DNA of 33,812 nt, taken from NCBI RefSeq assembly GCF_000292345.1, contig NZ_ALOU01000077.1, forward strand, positions 1-33,812, written 5' to 3'. The notes under the pieces are model-generated. The model searched no databases and was not told the origin of the DNA. It saw only the letters and a list, made by a program, of their open reading frames with translations. This document shows, one piece after another, positions 15,934-24,900 of this stretch (positions are counted from its first letter, which is position 1; every line of letters begins with the position of its first letter). A program made the position numbers and the translations under genes. Source of the DNA: Cupriavidus sp. BIS7 (GTDB taxonomy: Bacteria > Pseudomonadota > Gammaproteobacteria > Burkholderiales > Burkholderiaceae).

Positions 15934-17262
15934 ATGTTCCACATGCGACGTTTACTTGCCTGGGCATTCGGGCTGATGTTGCTGACCGGCGCGGGCAGTG
16001 CCGTAGCGCAGGCGAAGCTGGACAAGGCTCACCTTGATCAGTTGCTTGCACCTGTCGCGCTGTATCCCGATGCGCTGCTTTCCCAGGTGCTGATGGCCTC
16101 GACCTATCCCGCGGACGTCGCTACCGCGGCGCAGTGGTCGAAATCGAACCCGAACCTCTCGGGGGATGCAGCGACGAAGGCCGTCGACGGTCAGTCATGG
16201 GACCCGAGCGTGAAGTCGCTCGTGGCATTCCCGTCCGTGATGGACCTGATGGGGCGCCAGCCGCAGTGGGTGCAGAACGTGGGCGATGCGTTCCTGGCGC
16301 AGCCTGACGACGTGATGGACTCGGTCCAGCGCTTGCGCGTGGAGGCGCAGAAAGCCGGCTCGCTGAAGAGTAACGAGCAGCAGAAGGTGGTGACGCAGCA
16401 GAGCGGCGGCACCACCATCGTCCAGATCGAGCCGGCCAGCCCTCAGGTTGTCTATGTGCCGTCGTACAACCCAACCGTGGTCTATGGCGCCTGGCCCTAT
16501 CCCGCCTATCCGCCAGCCTACTATCCGCCGCCGCCCGGCTCGGTGTTCGCCACGTCGCTGGTGGCCGGCATCGGCTTCGGGCTCGGCGTAGCTGCGGTCA
16601 ACTCGATGTGGGGCGGATTCAACTGGGGCGCGCATGACGTCAATATCAACGTCAACCGCTACAACAACATCAATGTGAACCAGCGACTCAACGTTAATAG
16701 CGCCAACGTGAACTGGCAGCACAACCCAGCGAATCGCGGCAACGTGCCGTACAACAATCCGAACGTTGCGGGCCGTTACGATGCCCAGCGGCAGCAGGCG
16801 ATGGCCAATCGCCCTCAAGGCCAGGGCGGGCAAGGCGGGCAGCGCTTGGGCCAGGGTGGAGGCGGCGTGCAGAACTCGCGCGATGCCGCGCGTGATCGTG
16901 CCGCGCAATCGTTCCAGGGACGCACCGGTCAATCTATCGCCGGGCATGGCGCGCCAGCCGTCAACCGTCAGGCGGGTGGGCAGAACCCCCGGCCGGCCGG
17001 TGCAGATCGGCAGCGGGCCGATCAGGCCAATGCACGCAACAATGCGCGCGACAGCAACCGCAACAACGCGTTCAGCGATGCCGGCAACGGCGACCGCATG
17101 CGTCAGCAGACCAGCCGGGGCGACCATAGTGGATTCCAGCGAACCGCGGGCCAGCCGCAACGCTCGATGCCGGGCAATGGCGGCGGTGGGTTCCAGGGCG
17201 GCGGTGGTCGAGAAAGCCTGGGCGCAGCAGGCGGCGGTCACTTTGGTCACGGCCGGAGATAA
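15934..17262 (+). CDS. DUF3300 secreted protein with Asn-rich and Gly/Gln-rich tail
   Basis: A 442-residue exported protein. The ATG at 15934 has AGGAG with 5-nt spacing, and a signal peptide ends near 'GSAVAQA'. Residues about 30-185 form the DUF3300 domain: 'LLAPVALYPDALLSQVLMAS', 'AAQWSKSNPNLSG', 'SLVAFPSVMDLMGRQPQWVQ' and 'PQVVYVPSYNPTVVYG'. A Pro/Tyr stretch (188-201), a hydrophobic Gly-rich segment (203-222) and an Asn-rich strip (about 236-261, 11 Asn of 26, alternating with Val or Ile) follow. The last 170 residues are Gln/Gly/Arg/Asn-rich and probably disordered, ending in Gly/His. The family is of unknown function. It abuts the DUF2950 gene (2-bp gap), a recurrent pairing. Confidence 0.9.
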   Translation: MFHMRRLLAWAFGLMLLTGAGSAVAQAKLDKAHLDQLLAPVALYPDALLSQVLMASTYPADVATAAQWSKSNPNLSGDAATKAVDGQSWDPSVKSLVAFPSVMDLMGRQPQWVQNVGDAFLAQPDDVMDSVQRLRVEAQKAGSLKSNEQQKVVTQQSGGTTIVQIEPASPQVVYVPSYNPTVVYGAWPYPAYPPAYYPPPPGSVFATSLVAGIGFGLGVAAVNSMWGGFNWGAHDVNINVNRYNNINVNQRLNVNSANVNWQHNPANRGNVPYNNPNVAGRYDAQRQQAMANRPQGQGGQGGQRLGQGGGGVQNSRDAARDRAAQSFQGRTGQSIAGHGAPAVNRQAGGQNPRPAGADRQRADQANARNNARDSNRNNAFSDAGNGDRMRQQTSRGDHSGFQRTAGQPQRSMPGNGGGGFQGGGGRESLGAAGGGHFGHGRR

Positions 17263-17264
17263 CG

Positions 17265-18110
17265 ATGAAGCTTAAGTCGACGTTTGAATCCATGCTGCGT
17301 GCCGGTGCCCTGGTGATGCTGCTTGGCGTGTCTGTGCCCGCAGTCGCACAGCACATCTATCCCACGCCGGAAGCCGCTTCGGATGCGTTCGGCGATGCCG
17401 TGGCGCGCAGTGACAACGACGCGCTGAAGCAGGTGCTCGGCGCCAATTATGAAAACCTTGTGCCGCGTGGGCTGAGCCAGAACGATATCTACGATTTCCT
17501 GGGTGCCTGGGCTCGCCACCATGCGGTGCAGCGCGATGGCGACACCACCGCCCACATCGAGGTCGGAGACAGCGGGTGGACTTTCCCGGTGCCGGTGGTC
17601 AAGCGCAAGTCTGGCTGGCAGTTCGATCTGGCCGCCGGTGAGCACGAGGTTCGGCGCCGGCGCATCGGCCGCAATGAACTCGTGGCCATGGATACCCTGA
17701 TGCAACTCGCAGACGCCCAGCAGCGCTATGCCGAGCAGGTTGGCAAGGGCGGCTTTGCCCGGCAGCTTGTGAGCACCCCGGGCAAGACCAATGGTCTGTA
17801 CTGGCCGTCGGCATCTGCCGAGAACGATAGTCCGCTTGGCCCCGATGCACTGGCGATGGGCCCGGAGGTGCCGCCGGAAGAGTCGTTCTACGGCTATCGC
17901 TACCGCGTGATTGCACCGCCGAAGGGCAGCGACGCCAGGTTCGCGTTCATCGCCTGGCCGGCCCGCTACGGCGATAGCGGCATTCATTCGTTCATGGTCG
18001 ACAGCGAACGCCGCTTCTACGAGCGCGATCTTGGCAAGGGTACGTCCGCACGCGCGGGCGCGGTTCGCACATTCGAGCCCGCGGGCTGGGAGAAAGCCAC
18101 TGACCGATGA
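17265..18110 (+). CDS. DUF2950 secreted protein
   Basis: A 281-residue protein. The ATG at 17265 follows GGAGA, 2 bp after the DUF3300 stop, so the two are translationally linked. Residues 1-28 are a signal peptide ending 'VSVPAVAQ'. The mature part shows the DUF2950 pattern: 'YPTPEAASDAFGDAVARSDN', 'LVPRGLSQNDIYDFLGAW', 'SFYGYRYRVIAPPKG' and 'FAFIAWPARYGDSGIHSFMV'. It should sit in the periplasm or outside the cell with its partner. Function is unknown. It converges on the Fnr-like gene with a 16-bp gap and no visible terminator. Confidence 0.9.
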   Translation: MKLKSTFESMLRAGALVMLLGVSVPAVAQHIYPTPEAASDAFGDAVARSDNDALKQVLGANYENLVPRGLSQNDIYDFLGAWARHHAVQRDGDTTAHIEVGDSGWTFPVPVVKRKSGWQFDLAAGEHEVRRRRIGRNELVAMDTLMQLADAQQRYAEQVGKGGFARQLVSTPGKTNGLYWPSASAENDSPLGPDALAMGPEVPPEESFYGYRYRVIAPPKGSDARFAFIAWPARYGDSGIHSFMVDSERRFYERDLGKGTSARAGAVRTFEPAGWEKATDR

Positions 18111-18126
18111 TCCACGGGCCGCCGTT

Positions 18127-18888
18127 TCAGAATGAAGCGAAGCGGTTCTGCTCAGGCGCCGGACCGCGCAACGTGATGCGGTCCGGGTCCGCGTGCACCT
18201 CAGCCAGCCCGGCCGGATCGACGATATGCAGCAGACGGTGGCGCACGGTGATCAGTCCTACCGAGGCGAAGCGGGACAGCAATCGCGACACCGTTTCCAG
18301 CGTCAGGCCAAGGTAACTGGCGATGTCGACGCGCGTCATCGCCAGCATGACTTCGCCGCCATCGATGCCGCGCCGGCGGTGTTCGGCGGCCAGGTCGAGC
18401 AGCAGCATGGCCAGCCGCTGGGCGGCCTTCATCGAGCCGATCGCCACCAGCAGTTCGTGCTGCCTCAATGCATCGCGTCGGAGCATCGCCTGCGTCGCCG
18501 CTTGCACCGCAGAATCGGCCATGCTGGCCTTCGCGGCTTCCACCGACACCACGCAGCAGTCCGAAGCCTGCAAGGCAATTGCGCTCATGCTGAAGGTGCG
18601 GACGTCATTTGGCTCCAGGCCGACCGTATCGCCGGGAAGCGCGAATCCCGTCACCTGACGCCACCCGAGTGACGATTCGTACTCCATTTTGATGCCGCCA
18701 GTGCGCAACGGATAGAAAGCCAGTACCGGTTGGTTCTGCCTGAACAGCACATCACCGGCGTTCAGATGCTTCCTCTGGGGAACCAGCGTGCTTTCGCCAG
18801 GCAATGGCGTGTCGCCGCGTGCACTCGCGCATACGGGATGAAATGGACACAGGGTGCAGCATGAGACGCTGGGGGCTTGATGGTCCAG
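18127..18888 (-). CDS. Fnr/Crp-family regulator with [4Fe-4S] cysteines (probable non-AUG start)
   Basis: Oxygen-responsive type regulator. The N-terminal cysteine motif C-x2-C-x5-C ('CCTLCPFHPVC') and a central Cys pair ('ASDCCVVSV') match the four ligands of Fnr's iron-sulfur cluster. A cyclic-nucleotide-like barrel follows, then the Crp-type HTH 'RVDIASYLGLTLETVSRLLS' with the E-x2-S-R contact residues. The frame has ATGs only far upstream (19104 and beyond), where codon third positions are AT-rich and a predicted -10 intervenes. A CTG at 18888, preceded by GGGAGA, gives 253 residues, the normal Fnr size; I therefore end the gene there. A 325-residue form from ATG 19104 is possible but unlikely. 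It is divergent from the esterase gene. Confidence 0.85.
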   Translation of the reverse strand: MDHQAPSVSCCTLCPFHPVCASARGDTPLPGESTLVPQRKHLNAGDVLFRQNQPVLAFYPLRTGGIKMEYESSLGWRQVTGFALPGDTVGLEPNDVRTFSMSAIALQASDCCVVSVEAAKASMADSAVQAATQAMLRRDALRQHELLVAIGSMKAAQRLAMLLLDLAAEHRRRGIDGGEVMLAMTRVDIASYLGLTLETVSRLLSRFASVGLITVRHRLLHIVDPAGLAEVHADPDRITLRGPAPEQNRFASF

Positions 18889-18911
18889 TGGATTGTCTCC
18901 CGGCAGACAGG

Positions 18912-18939
18912 TTGGACGTTGTTTTGCTGGCAGTATAAA
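18912..18939 (+). promoter_or_regulatory. Sigma70-like promoter for the esterase gene
   Basis: TTGGAC (18912-18917), 16-bp spacer, TATAAA (18934-18939). It would give a leader of about 230 nt before the ATG at 19175. Its -10 overlaps the opposite-strand -10 listed next. Confidence 0.5.
18932..18937 (-). promoter_or_regulatory. Candidate -10 (TATACT) for the Fnr-like gene
   Basis: The minus strand reads TATACT at 18937-18932, sharing bases with the plus-strand TATAAA. Transcription would begin near 18925, about 37 nt before the CTG at 18888 and downstream of every in-frame ATG. The -35 (GATCAA at 17-bp spacing) is weak. Confidence 0.4.
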
Positions 18940-19174
18940 TGGTGGCCAACGTCGTTGATCACGAGTCGATCTGCATTCTTTCCGGGGAGCGTCCTTAGTT
19001 TTTTCGCGACTGTGCCATGCAACAGGGATGCGGCGGTTACAAAGCAGGGGAATTGTTTCGAAAATTCGTGTTGCGTCTTGCGGACAATGTGGATTTTCCG
19101 CCATGCCGGTTGTGATATGCTGCATCGCACAATAACGGAGGAGACCCGTTCCCAAGACGAGCAGGAGTCTTCAT

Positions 19175-20236
19175 ATGGCCAAAAGCCTTTCCCCGAGTTG
19201 GGAAGCACAGCTGCGACAAATCAGCCGCGCTCAATTCCAACCCGCTAAACATATTCGCTCATGGTTGGGGCGCCTGGAACAGGTGCACCCGGCCGTACGC
19301 CGCCTGCGCCATCCCGCGCCAGGCGAGCCCGTCCCTACCGAGCTTCCCGGCGCCTGGCAGTCGCTGAAGCTTGGACTGACGCCGCTGCCCGGCGAACTGG
19401 TCCCCCAGCTGGCATATCGTCTCTACATCCCCGCCGGGGCCAAGGGGGCATTGCCCGTCGTGGTCATGCTGCACGGCTGCCAGCAAACGCCCGAAAGCCT
19501 GGCGCTGGGCACGCGCATGAATGCACTGGCCGAGCGCGAAGGATTCATCGTTGCCTATCCGCAGCAGCCTCTGCGGCGCTCTGTTCATCGATGCTGGCAG
19601 TGGTTCGATCTGGGCGCCGGCCAGGGCGGGCGCGAAGTCCAGGCGCTGGCTCTGCTGGTCGACGAACTGGCAAGCCGGCCCGATGTGCGCACCGGGGAGA
19701 TCTACCTTGCGGGGTTGTCTGCTGGCGCGGCGATGGCGGCGCTGGTGGCATTGCGATACCCGGACAAGATTGCCGCAGTGGGTTTGCATTCCGGCGTGGT
19801 GATTGGCGCAGCGGACTCGCCACGGGCAGGGCTCAAGGCAATGCGCCACGGCTCGGCCACAGATCCCGCGTTGCTGCTCGATGCGGCTGGCGTGGCGTCG
19901 GGTGGACCGGAGATGCCGGCCATCGTCGTCCACGGCATGGCTGACGACGCTGTCCATCCGGTCAACGGGCGGCTGCTGGCACGGCAGTTCCTGGCCTACA
20001 ACGGTCTGGAGGATCGCCTGGAAAGCGCCAATGATGCACCGGGGCTGCCGGATGGCAATGTTCGCGATGCGCGCTTCGGCCGCTGGAATCGCGACATCGT
20101 GCGGCTGGTCGAGGTGGGCGGGCTGGGCCATGCCTGGAGCGGCGGCGATGCCGCCGTGCCGTATCACAGCGACGTCGGCCCCGATGCAAGCTGGCTGATG
20201 TGGCAGTTCTTCCGTCAACACAAACGGGCGGCCTGA
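19175..20236 (+). CDS. PHB depolymerase-family esterase
   Basis: An alpha/beta hydrolase of 353 residues in the poly(3-hydroxybutyrate) depolymerase family. The fold markers are 'LPVVVMLHGCQQTPESLALG' (oxyanion-hole region), the lipase box 'YLAGLSAGAAMAALVALRYP' with nucleophile Ser182, acid Asp257 or Asp258 in 'VHGMADDAVHP', and His319 in 'GGLGHAWSGG'. There is no signal peptide, so it is probably cytoplasmic and could act on stored PHB, like the PhaZd-type intracellular enzymes with an extracellular-type catalytic domain known from Cupriavidus; that link is from memory of the family. The N-terminal 70 residues are a polar extension. The ATG follows AGGAG. It is divergent from the Fnr-like regulator, which may control it. 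Confidence 0.9.
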   Translation: MAKSLSPSWEAQLRQISRAQFQPAKHIRSWLGRLEQVHPAVRRLRHPAPGEPVPTELPGAWQSLKLGLTPLPGELVPQLAYRLYIPAGAKGALPVVVMLHGCQQTPESLALGTRMNALAEREGFIVAYPQQPLRRSVHRCWQWFDLGAGQGGREVQALALLVDELASRPDVRTGEIYLAGLSAGAAMAALVALRYPDKIAAVGLHSGVVIGAADSPRAGLKAMRHGSATDPALLLDAAGVASGGPEMPAIVVHGMADDAVHPVNGRLLARQFLAYNGLEDRLESANDAPGLPDGNVRDARFGRWNRDIVRLVEVGGLGHAWSGGDAAVPYHSDVGPDASWLMWQFFRQHKRAA

Positions 20237-20282
20237 TTGGCCTGATTGCCCCGATTGTCCAGATCGAGAAAACGGGGCCAAC

Positions 20283-20323
20283 AATGACAAAGGGGAAGGC
20301 TGGTTGCCTTCCCCTTTGTCATT
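20283..20323. terminator. 18-bp perfect hairpin between converging genes
   Basis: AATGACAAAGGGGAAGGC (20283-20300) and its exact complement (20306-20323) form an 18-bp stem around TGGTT. It lies between the converging esterase and MFS genes and probably terminates both, though no uninterrupted U-tract follows. Confidence 0.75.
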
Positions 20324-20339
20324 TGCGCATCAGGCGCGA

Positions 20340-21650
20340 TCAGGCGTGGCGCTTGCGTACGAACAGGGCGGCGACGATGCCGATCAGGCAAACGCCCACC
20401 ACATAGTGGGCCGGCGCCAGCGTGTCGTTCTTGAGCATCAGCGAGACGGCTACCGGAGTCAGGCCGCCAAAGATCGCGTACGACACGTTGTACGAAAAGG
20501 ACAGCCCCGAGAAACGGACCTGCGCCGGGAACGCATGCACCAGCACGTACGGCACCGCGCCGATCGTGCCGACGAAGAAGCCGGCCAGTGCGTACAGCGG
20601 CAGCAGCAGGTCAGGGCGCGTCCCGATCGTCGTGTAGAGCGTGTAGGCGCTGGCTGCAAGCAGCACGCCTCCGATCGATAGCGTCAGGCGCGCGCCGATG
20701 CGGTCCGCCAGCACGCCGGCCACCACGCAGCCGATCGACAGGAACAGCGTGGCAACGCTGTTGGCCACCAGGGCCGTGCGCGCGTCGAACCCGTACAGCG
20801 TCTGCAGGTACGTCGGCGTGAGCAGGATGACCACCACGATGCCCGCGGACAGCATCCACGTGAGCAGCATCGAAACGAGCACGGCGCCGCCGTGGTCGCG
20901 CACCACCGTCTTCAGCGGCATTTCGGCGGCCAGCGCCTTGCGTTGCTGCAGTTCGGCGAAAACCGGCGTTTCATGCAGCCAGCGACGCAGGTACATCGAG
21001 CCGACGCCAAACACACCGCCCAGCACGAACGGCACGCGCCAGCCGTGATCGATGAGTTCCTTCGGATCGAATACGGCATTGATGCCGGTGGCCACCAGGG
21101 AACCGAGCAGGATGCCGGCCGTCAGGCCGGCGGTCAGCGTGCCGCACGCATAGCCGATATGACGGCGGGGCACATGTTCGGACACGAATACCCAGGCGCC
21201 CGGGACTTCCCCGCCCACGGCGGCGCCTTGCAGGATGCGCAGCACCAGCAGTGCCATCGGCGCCAGCAGGCCAACCGACTCGTAGGTCGGCAGCAGGCCC
21301 ATCAGCAGCGTCGGCACCGACATCAGCAGGATCGACAGCGTGAACATCTTCTTGCGGCCCAGCAGGTCGCCGAAGTGGGCCATGATGATGCCGCCCAGCG
21401 GGCGGGCCAGGTAGCCGGCCGCGAAGATGCCGAAGGTCTGCAGCATGCGCAGCCAGTCCGGCACCGAGGCCGGAAAGAACAACTGGCCGATAACCTTGGC
21501 GAAGAAAACAAAAATAATGAAATCGTAGAACTCGAGCGCGCCGCCCAGTGCGGCGAGCGCAAGAGTCTTGTAATCCTGGCCGGTCAGTGGGCGTGCGGCG
21601 TGGCCGCCTTGCGCGCCCAGTGCCCCGGCTGTACTGCTGGGTGTGGACAT
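20340..21650 (-). CDS. MFS transporter, metabolite:H+ symporter (MHS) type
   Basis: A 12-helix major facilitator of 436 residues. The N-terminus 'GALEFYDFIIFVFFAKVIGQ' and the loop motif 'AHFGDLLGRKKMF' are typical of the MHS subfamily (proline/betaine, dicarboxylate and aromatic-acid importers), as is 'GAAVGGEVPGAWVFVSEHVP' in helix 4-5. It is expected to import an organic anion or zwitterion with protons. The ATG at 21650 has only a weak Shine-Dalgarno, but the next ATG would remove helix 1. It stands alone, with the hairpin at 20283 on one side and a divergent DUF748 gene on the other, so the substrate cannot be inferred from context. Confidence 0.92.
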   Translation of the reverse strand: MSTPSSTAGALGAQGGHAARPLTGQDYKTLALAALGGALEFYDFIIFVFFAKVIGQLFFPASVPDWLRMLQTFGIFAAGYLARPLGGIIMAHFGDLLGRKKMFTLSILLMSVPTLLMGLLPTYESVGLLAPMALLVLRILQGAAVGGEVPGAWVFVSEHVPRRHIGYACGTLTAGLTAGILLGSLVATGINAVFDPKELIDHGWRVPFVLGGVFGVGSMYLRRWLHETPVFAELQQRKALAAEMPLKTVVRDHGGAVLVSMLLTWMLSAGIVVVILLTPTYLQTLYGFDARTALVANSVATLFLSIGCVVAGVLADRIGARLTLSIGGVLLAASAYTLYTTIGTRPDLLLPLYALAGFFVGTIGAVPYVLVHAFPAQVRFSGLSFSYNVSYAIFGGLTPVAVSLMLKNDTLAPAHYVVGVCLIGIVAALFVRKRHA

Positions 21651-21972
21651 GAAAAGACTCGCATGGATACATTCACATGCGAAGCGCGCAACACGGTTGA
21701 CGTGGAGGGAGACGGCCGAAGGGGTGACAGCACGAACTTGGCGAACCGGGGCCGGCGGGTAAGCAGGCTGGCTGGCGACGGACGCTTCGCAAAGGCGTAA
21801 AGATACCAGAACGCCCCCCCAAGTCCCTGATCCTGCATAAATCAGATACTAAATCGTCCTTTGCGCTGCCATAATCCGTCGCCATAATTCAAAAACAAGT
21901 GAAATCCGGGGCACAAAGCGTTGGACGGCAATAGGGCCGGAACCAGCGTGGGGTCAAACTTTCTGGGGTGAC
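21651..21972. other. 322-bp divergent intergenic region (MFS / DUF748)
   Basis: No gene is seen. A candidate plus-strand promoter lies at 21861-21888. GCCATAAT occurs twice, 13 bp apart (21868 and 21881), which could be a small regulatory repeat. The minus-strand promoter of the MFS gene could not be placed with confidence. Confidence 0.5.
21861..21888 (+). promoter_or_regulatory. Candidate promoter of the DUF748 gene
   Basis: TTGCGC (21861-21866), 16-bp spacer, CATAAT (21883-21888), about 85 bp before the ATG at 21973. Both hexamers deviate from consensus. Confidence 0.35.
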
Positions 21973-24900
21973 ATGGCTTTCAAGGATTCCATCCAGGCCG
22001 CAACAGGGGCGGCAATGGCCACGCCACGCAGGCGCGTGGCCGTGCGCGTCGCGGGCGGCGTGGCGGCCGCGCTGGCCGTATTCGGGCTGGCAGGCTATTT
22101 CGGCGGACCGCCGCTGATCAAGTATCTGGTCGAAAAGAACGCCACCGAGGCGCTGGGCCGCAAGGTAACGCTGGGCGGTGCACACGTGCGCCCGTTCAAC
22201 CTGGCGGCCACGATAAACGACCTGACCATCTTCGAGCCGGACGGCAAGACGCCGATGGTGACGCTCGGCGAGGTCGAGGCCACGACGTCGGCGGCATCGG
22301 TCTGGCACCTGGCGCCGGTCGTCGATTTCCTCCACGTGGACCGCCTGTCCGTGCACGTGGTGCGCGACGCCAATGGCCGCATGAACTTTGCCGACATCCA
22401 GGACCGCTTTGCCGCGCTGCCGCCCAAGCCGGCTGGCGCCAAGCCGGCGCGGTTCTCCGTCAGCAACATCGCGGTGACCAATACCAGCTTCGTCTATGAC
22501 GACAAGCTGCTCAACACCGTGCAGCGTGTGGAGAACTTCACGCTGACGCTGCCGTTCCTGTCGAACCTGCCGCATGACGTAACCATCAATACGCGCCCAA
22601 GCCTGTTTGCGAAGGTCAATGGGTCGCCGCTGGCGCTGGACGGCACGATGCAGCCGTTCGCCGATACCCACGAGGCGAACCTCAACATCAACCTGGACGG
22701 GCTTGAGATTCCGAAGTACATGGCGTTCGCGCCAAGGCTCAAGGATGCTGAGGTCAAGAGCGGCCTGGTCGACACGCGGCTCAACATCGACTTCCGTCAG
22801 GAGAAGGACAAGCAGGACCTGTACGTGTCCGGCACTGTCACGCTGCGCGACGCCGACGTGGTGACCCATGCCGGCGCATCGATGGTCAAGGCGGGGCGGC
22901 TTGCGGTTGATCTCGACCGCGTGGAGCCGCTGGGCCGCAAGGCGCACGTCAAGAGCATCGAGCTTGACGGCTTTGACCTGCAGGCGCAGCGTCGCGCCGA
23001 TGGCACGCTGGATCTTGCAACGGCGTTCCTGCCCGAAGGCATGAAGACGACGCCGGCCCAGGCGCCTTCGGCATCGGCATCCGCACCGGCCTCCGCGGTG
23101 GCTGCCTCGGGCGTGCAGGCGCCGCCCAAGACGGAAGACGCGCCGTGGGCCTATGCCGTCGACCATATCGTGGTCAAGGACGCTAAGCTTGGCTTTGCCG
23201 ACGCCCTCGCGCCGTCGGGGCCCGGCAAGCTCGATATCGGGCCGGTGAATGTCGATATTGCGCAACTGGCCAGCAGCGGCGACAAGCCGGCCAGGCTAGA
23301 TGCGACGATCACGATCGCCGATGGCCAGACAATCAAGCACTCGGGCGAACTCGACCTCAAGCGGGGCACGCTGAACGGCACGCTGGAAACCGCTGGCGTG
23401 CGTCCGCAGGGGCTTTCGGCCTGGTGGCCGCGCGAGTTGGAAAGCCAGTTCGGCGACACCGGCATCAATGCCACGTTGAACTACAAGATGGCGTGGTCGC
23501 AGCCGGTGCTCCAGTTCACGCTGGACAAATCCCGCGTCGAACTGTCGCCGGTCTATGTGGCCACGCGTGAGCCGGTGAGCGTGCCCAATTCTCCGGCGGC
23601 GGCAGCCGGCGATGCCGACAGCACGGCCAAGGCCGCGTCGGCCCCGGCGCGCAAGGACCGCGCGCAGCGCGGACCACGCACGGCACGGCGTGCTGCCGAT
23701 ACCGAGGGCGCCAATCTGCCGCTTCTCAAGGCAGACAAGCTCGTGCTGGAAGACATCCAGTTCGACCTCGCCAAACAGACGTTCGAAACCTCGCAAGTGT
23801 CGCTGGTCCAGCCGCAGATCGCGGCCACGCGTGACCACCAGGGACAGTTGCTGGAGATGGCGCGCATCTGGGCCGTGCAGTCGAAGGCCAGCACCGCCGC
23901 GCAGGCCCACGGCCCGGCTGCGGCAAAAGCGCCGACGAATGGCGGTGCGGCGGCGCAGGGCTGGAAGGTCCGCGTCGGCAAGGTGGTGGTGGACGGCGGC
24001 TCCGCGCGGCTGGCTGATTATGAGCCTGCCGATGCCAATCGCGGCCGCCCCGTCATTCACCAGTTCCGCAATATCGCGCTGAATACCGGCACGGTCACCT
24101 GGCCGCTCTCGCCTGGAGCGGTGCCGATGAAGCTGCATGCGGAAGGCGGGCGCAAGGGCGTGATGAATATCGACGGGCAGGTCATGCCGACCGGCCCGGC
24201 CGCTCAACTGCAGCTCGACCTGCGAGAACTCGATCTCGCGCCATTGCAACCCTACATGGCTGATCGCTTCAACGCCGCGCTGCGCAGTGGGGCGCTGACG
24301 CTCAAGGGCAAGGTCGCCTATGAAGCGCCTGCCGGCAAGCCGATGGCGGTGCGGTTCAACGGCAATGTGGTGGCCGGCAACGTGCGCACGGTGGACCGCA
24401 TCACGGGCGACGACTTCCTGCGCTGGCGCACGCTGGCCGTAAGTGGCATCGACTTCAACATGAACGATGCCAAGGGGCCGCTGCAACTCGGCATCAACAA
24501 CGTTGCGCTGTCTGACTTCTACGCGCGTGTGATCCTGAATGCCAATGGCCGGCTGAACCTGCAGGACGTGATGGCCGGCGGCGCGGCGAAGGGCGAGGCG
24601 GCACCGTCCACCAGCCTGACGCAGGCGAATCCCGCGTCGGCGCCGGCAGCGAAGGGCGAGGCCGCACCCGCGTCCGCCCCCGCAGCGGCACCGGCACCGG
24701 CACAGGCGGCGGGTCCGAAGCCGCAGATCCGCCTGGGCGGCGTCTCGATTGACAAGGGCAACATCAATTTTTCGGACTTCTTCGTCCAGCCGAACTATTC
24801 GGCCAACCTGACTGGCATGAAGGGCTCGGTGTCCAAGGTCTCCTCCGGTGACCCGACTCCCGCGGACCTGGCGCTGGACGGCCGGCTGGACGACGATGCG

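Noticed and set aside
18940..18980. Fnr box near TTGATC at 18956
   Set aside because: The second half-site ATCAA at the correct spacing is absent.
18889..19155. N-terminal extension of the Fnr-like protein from ATG 19104 or 19155
   Set aside because: Third codon positions are AT-rich, unlike every gene here, and the predicted promoter lies downstream of these ATGs.
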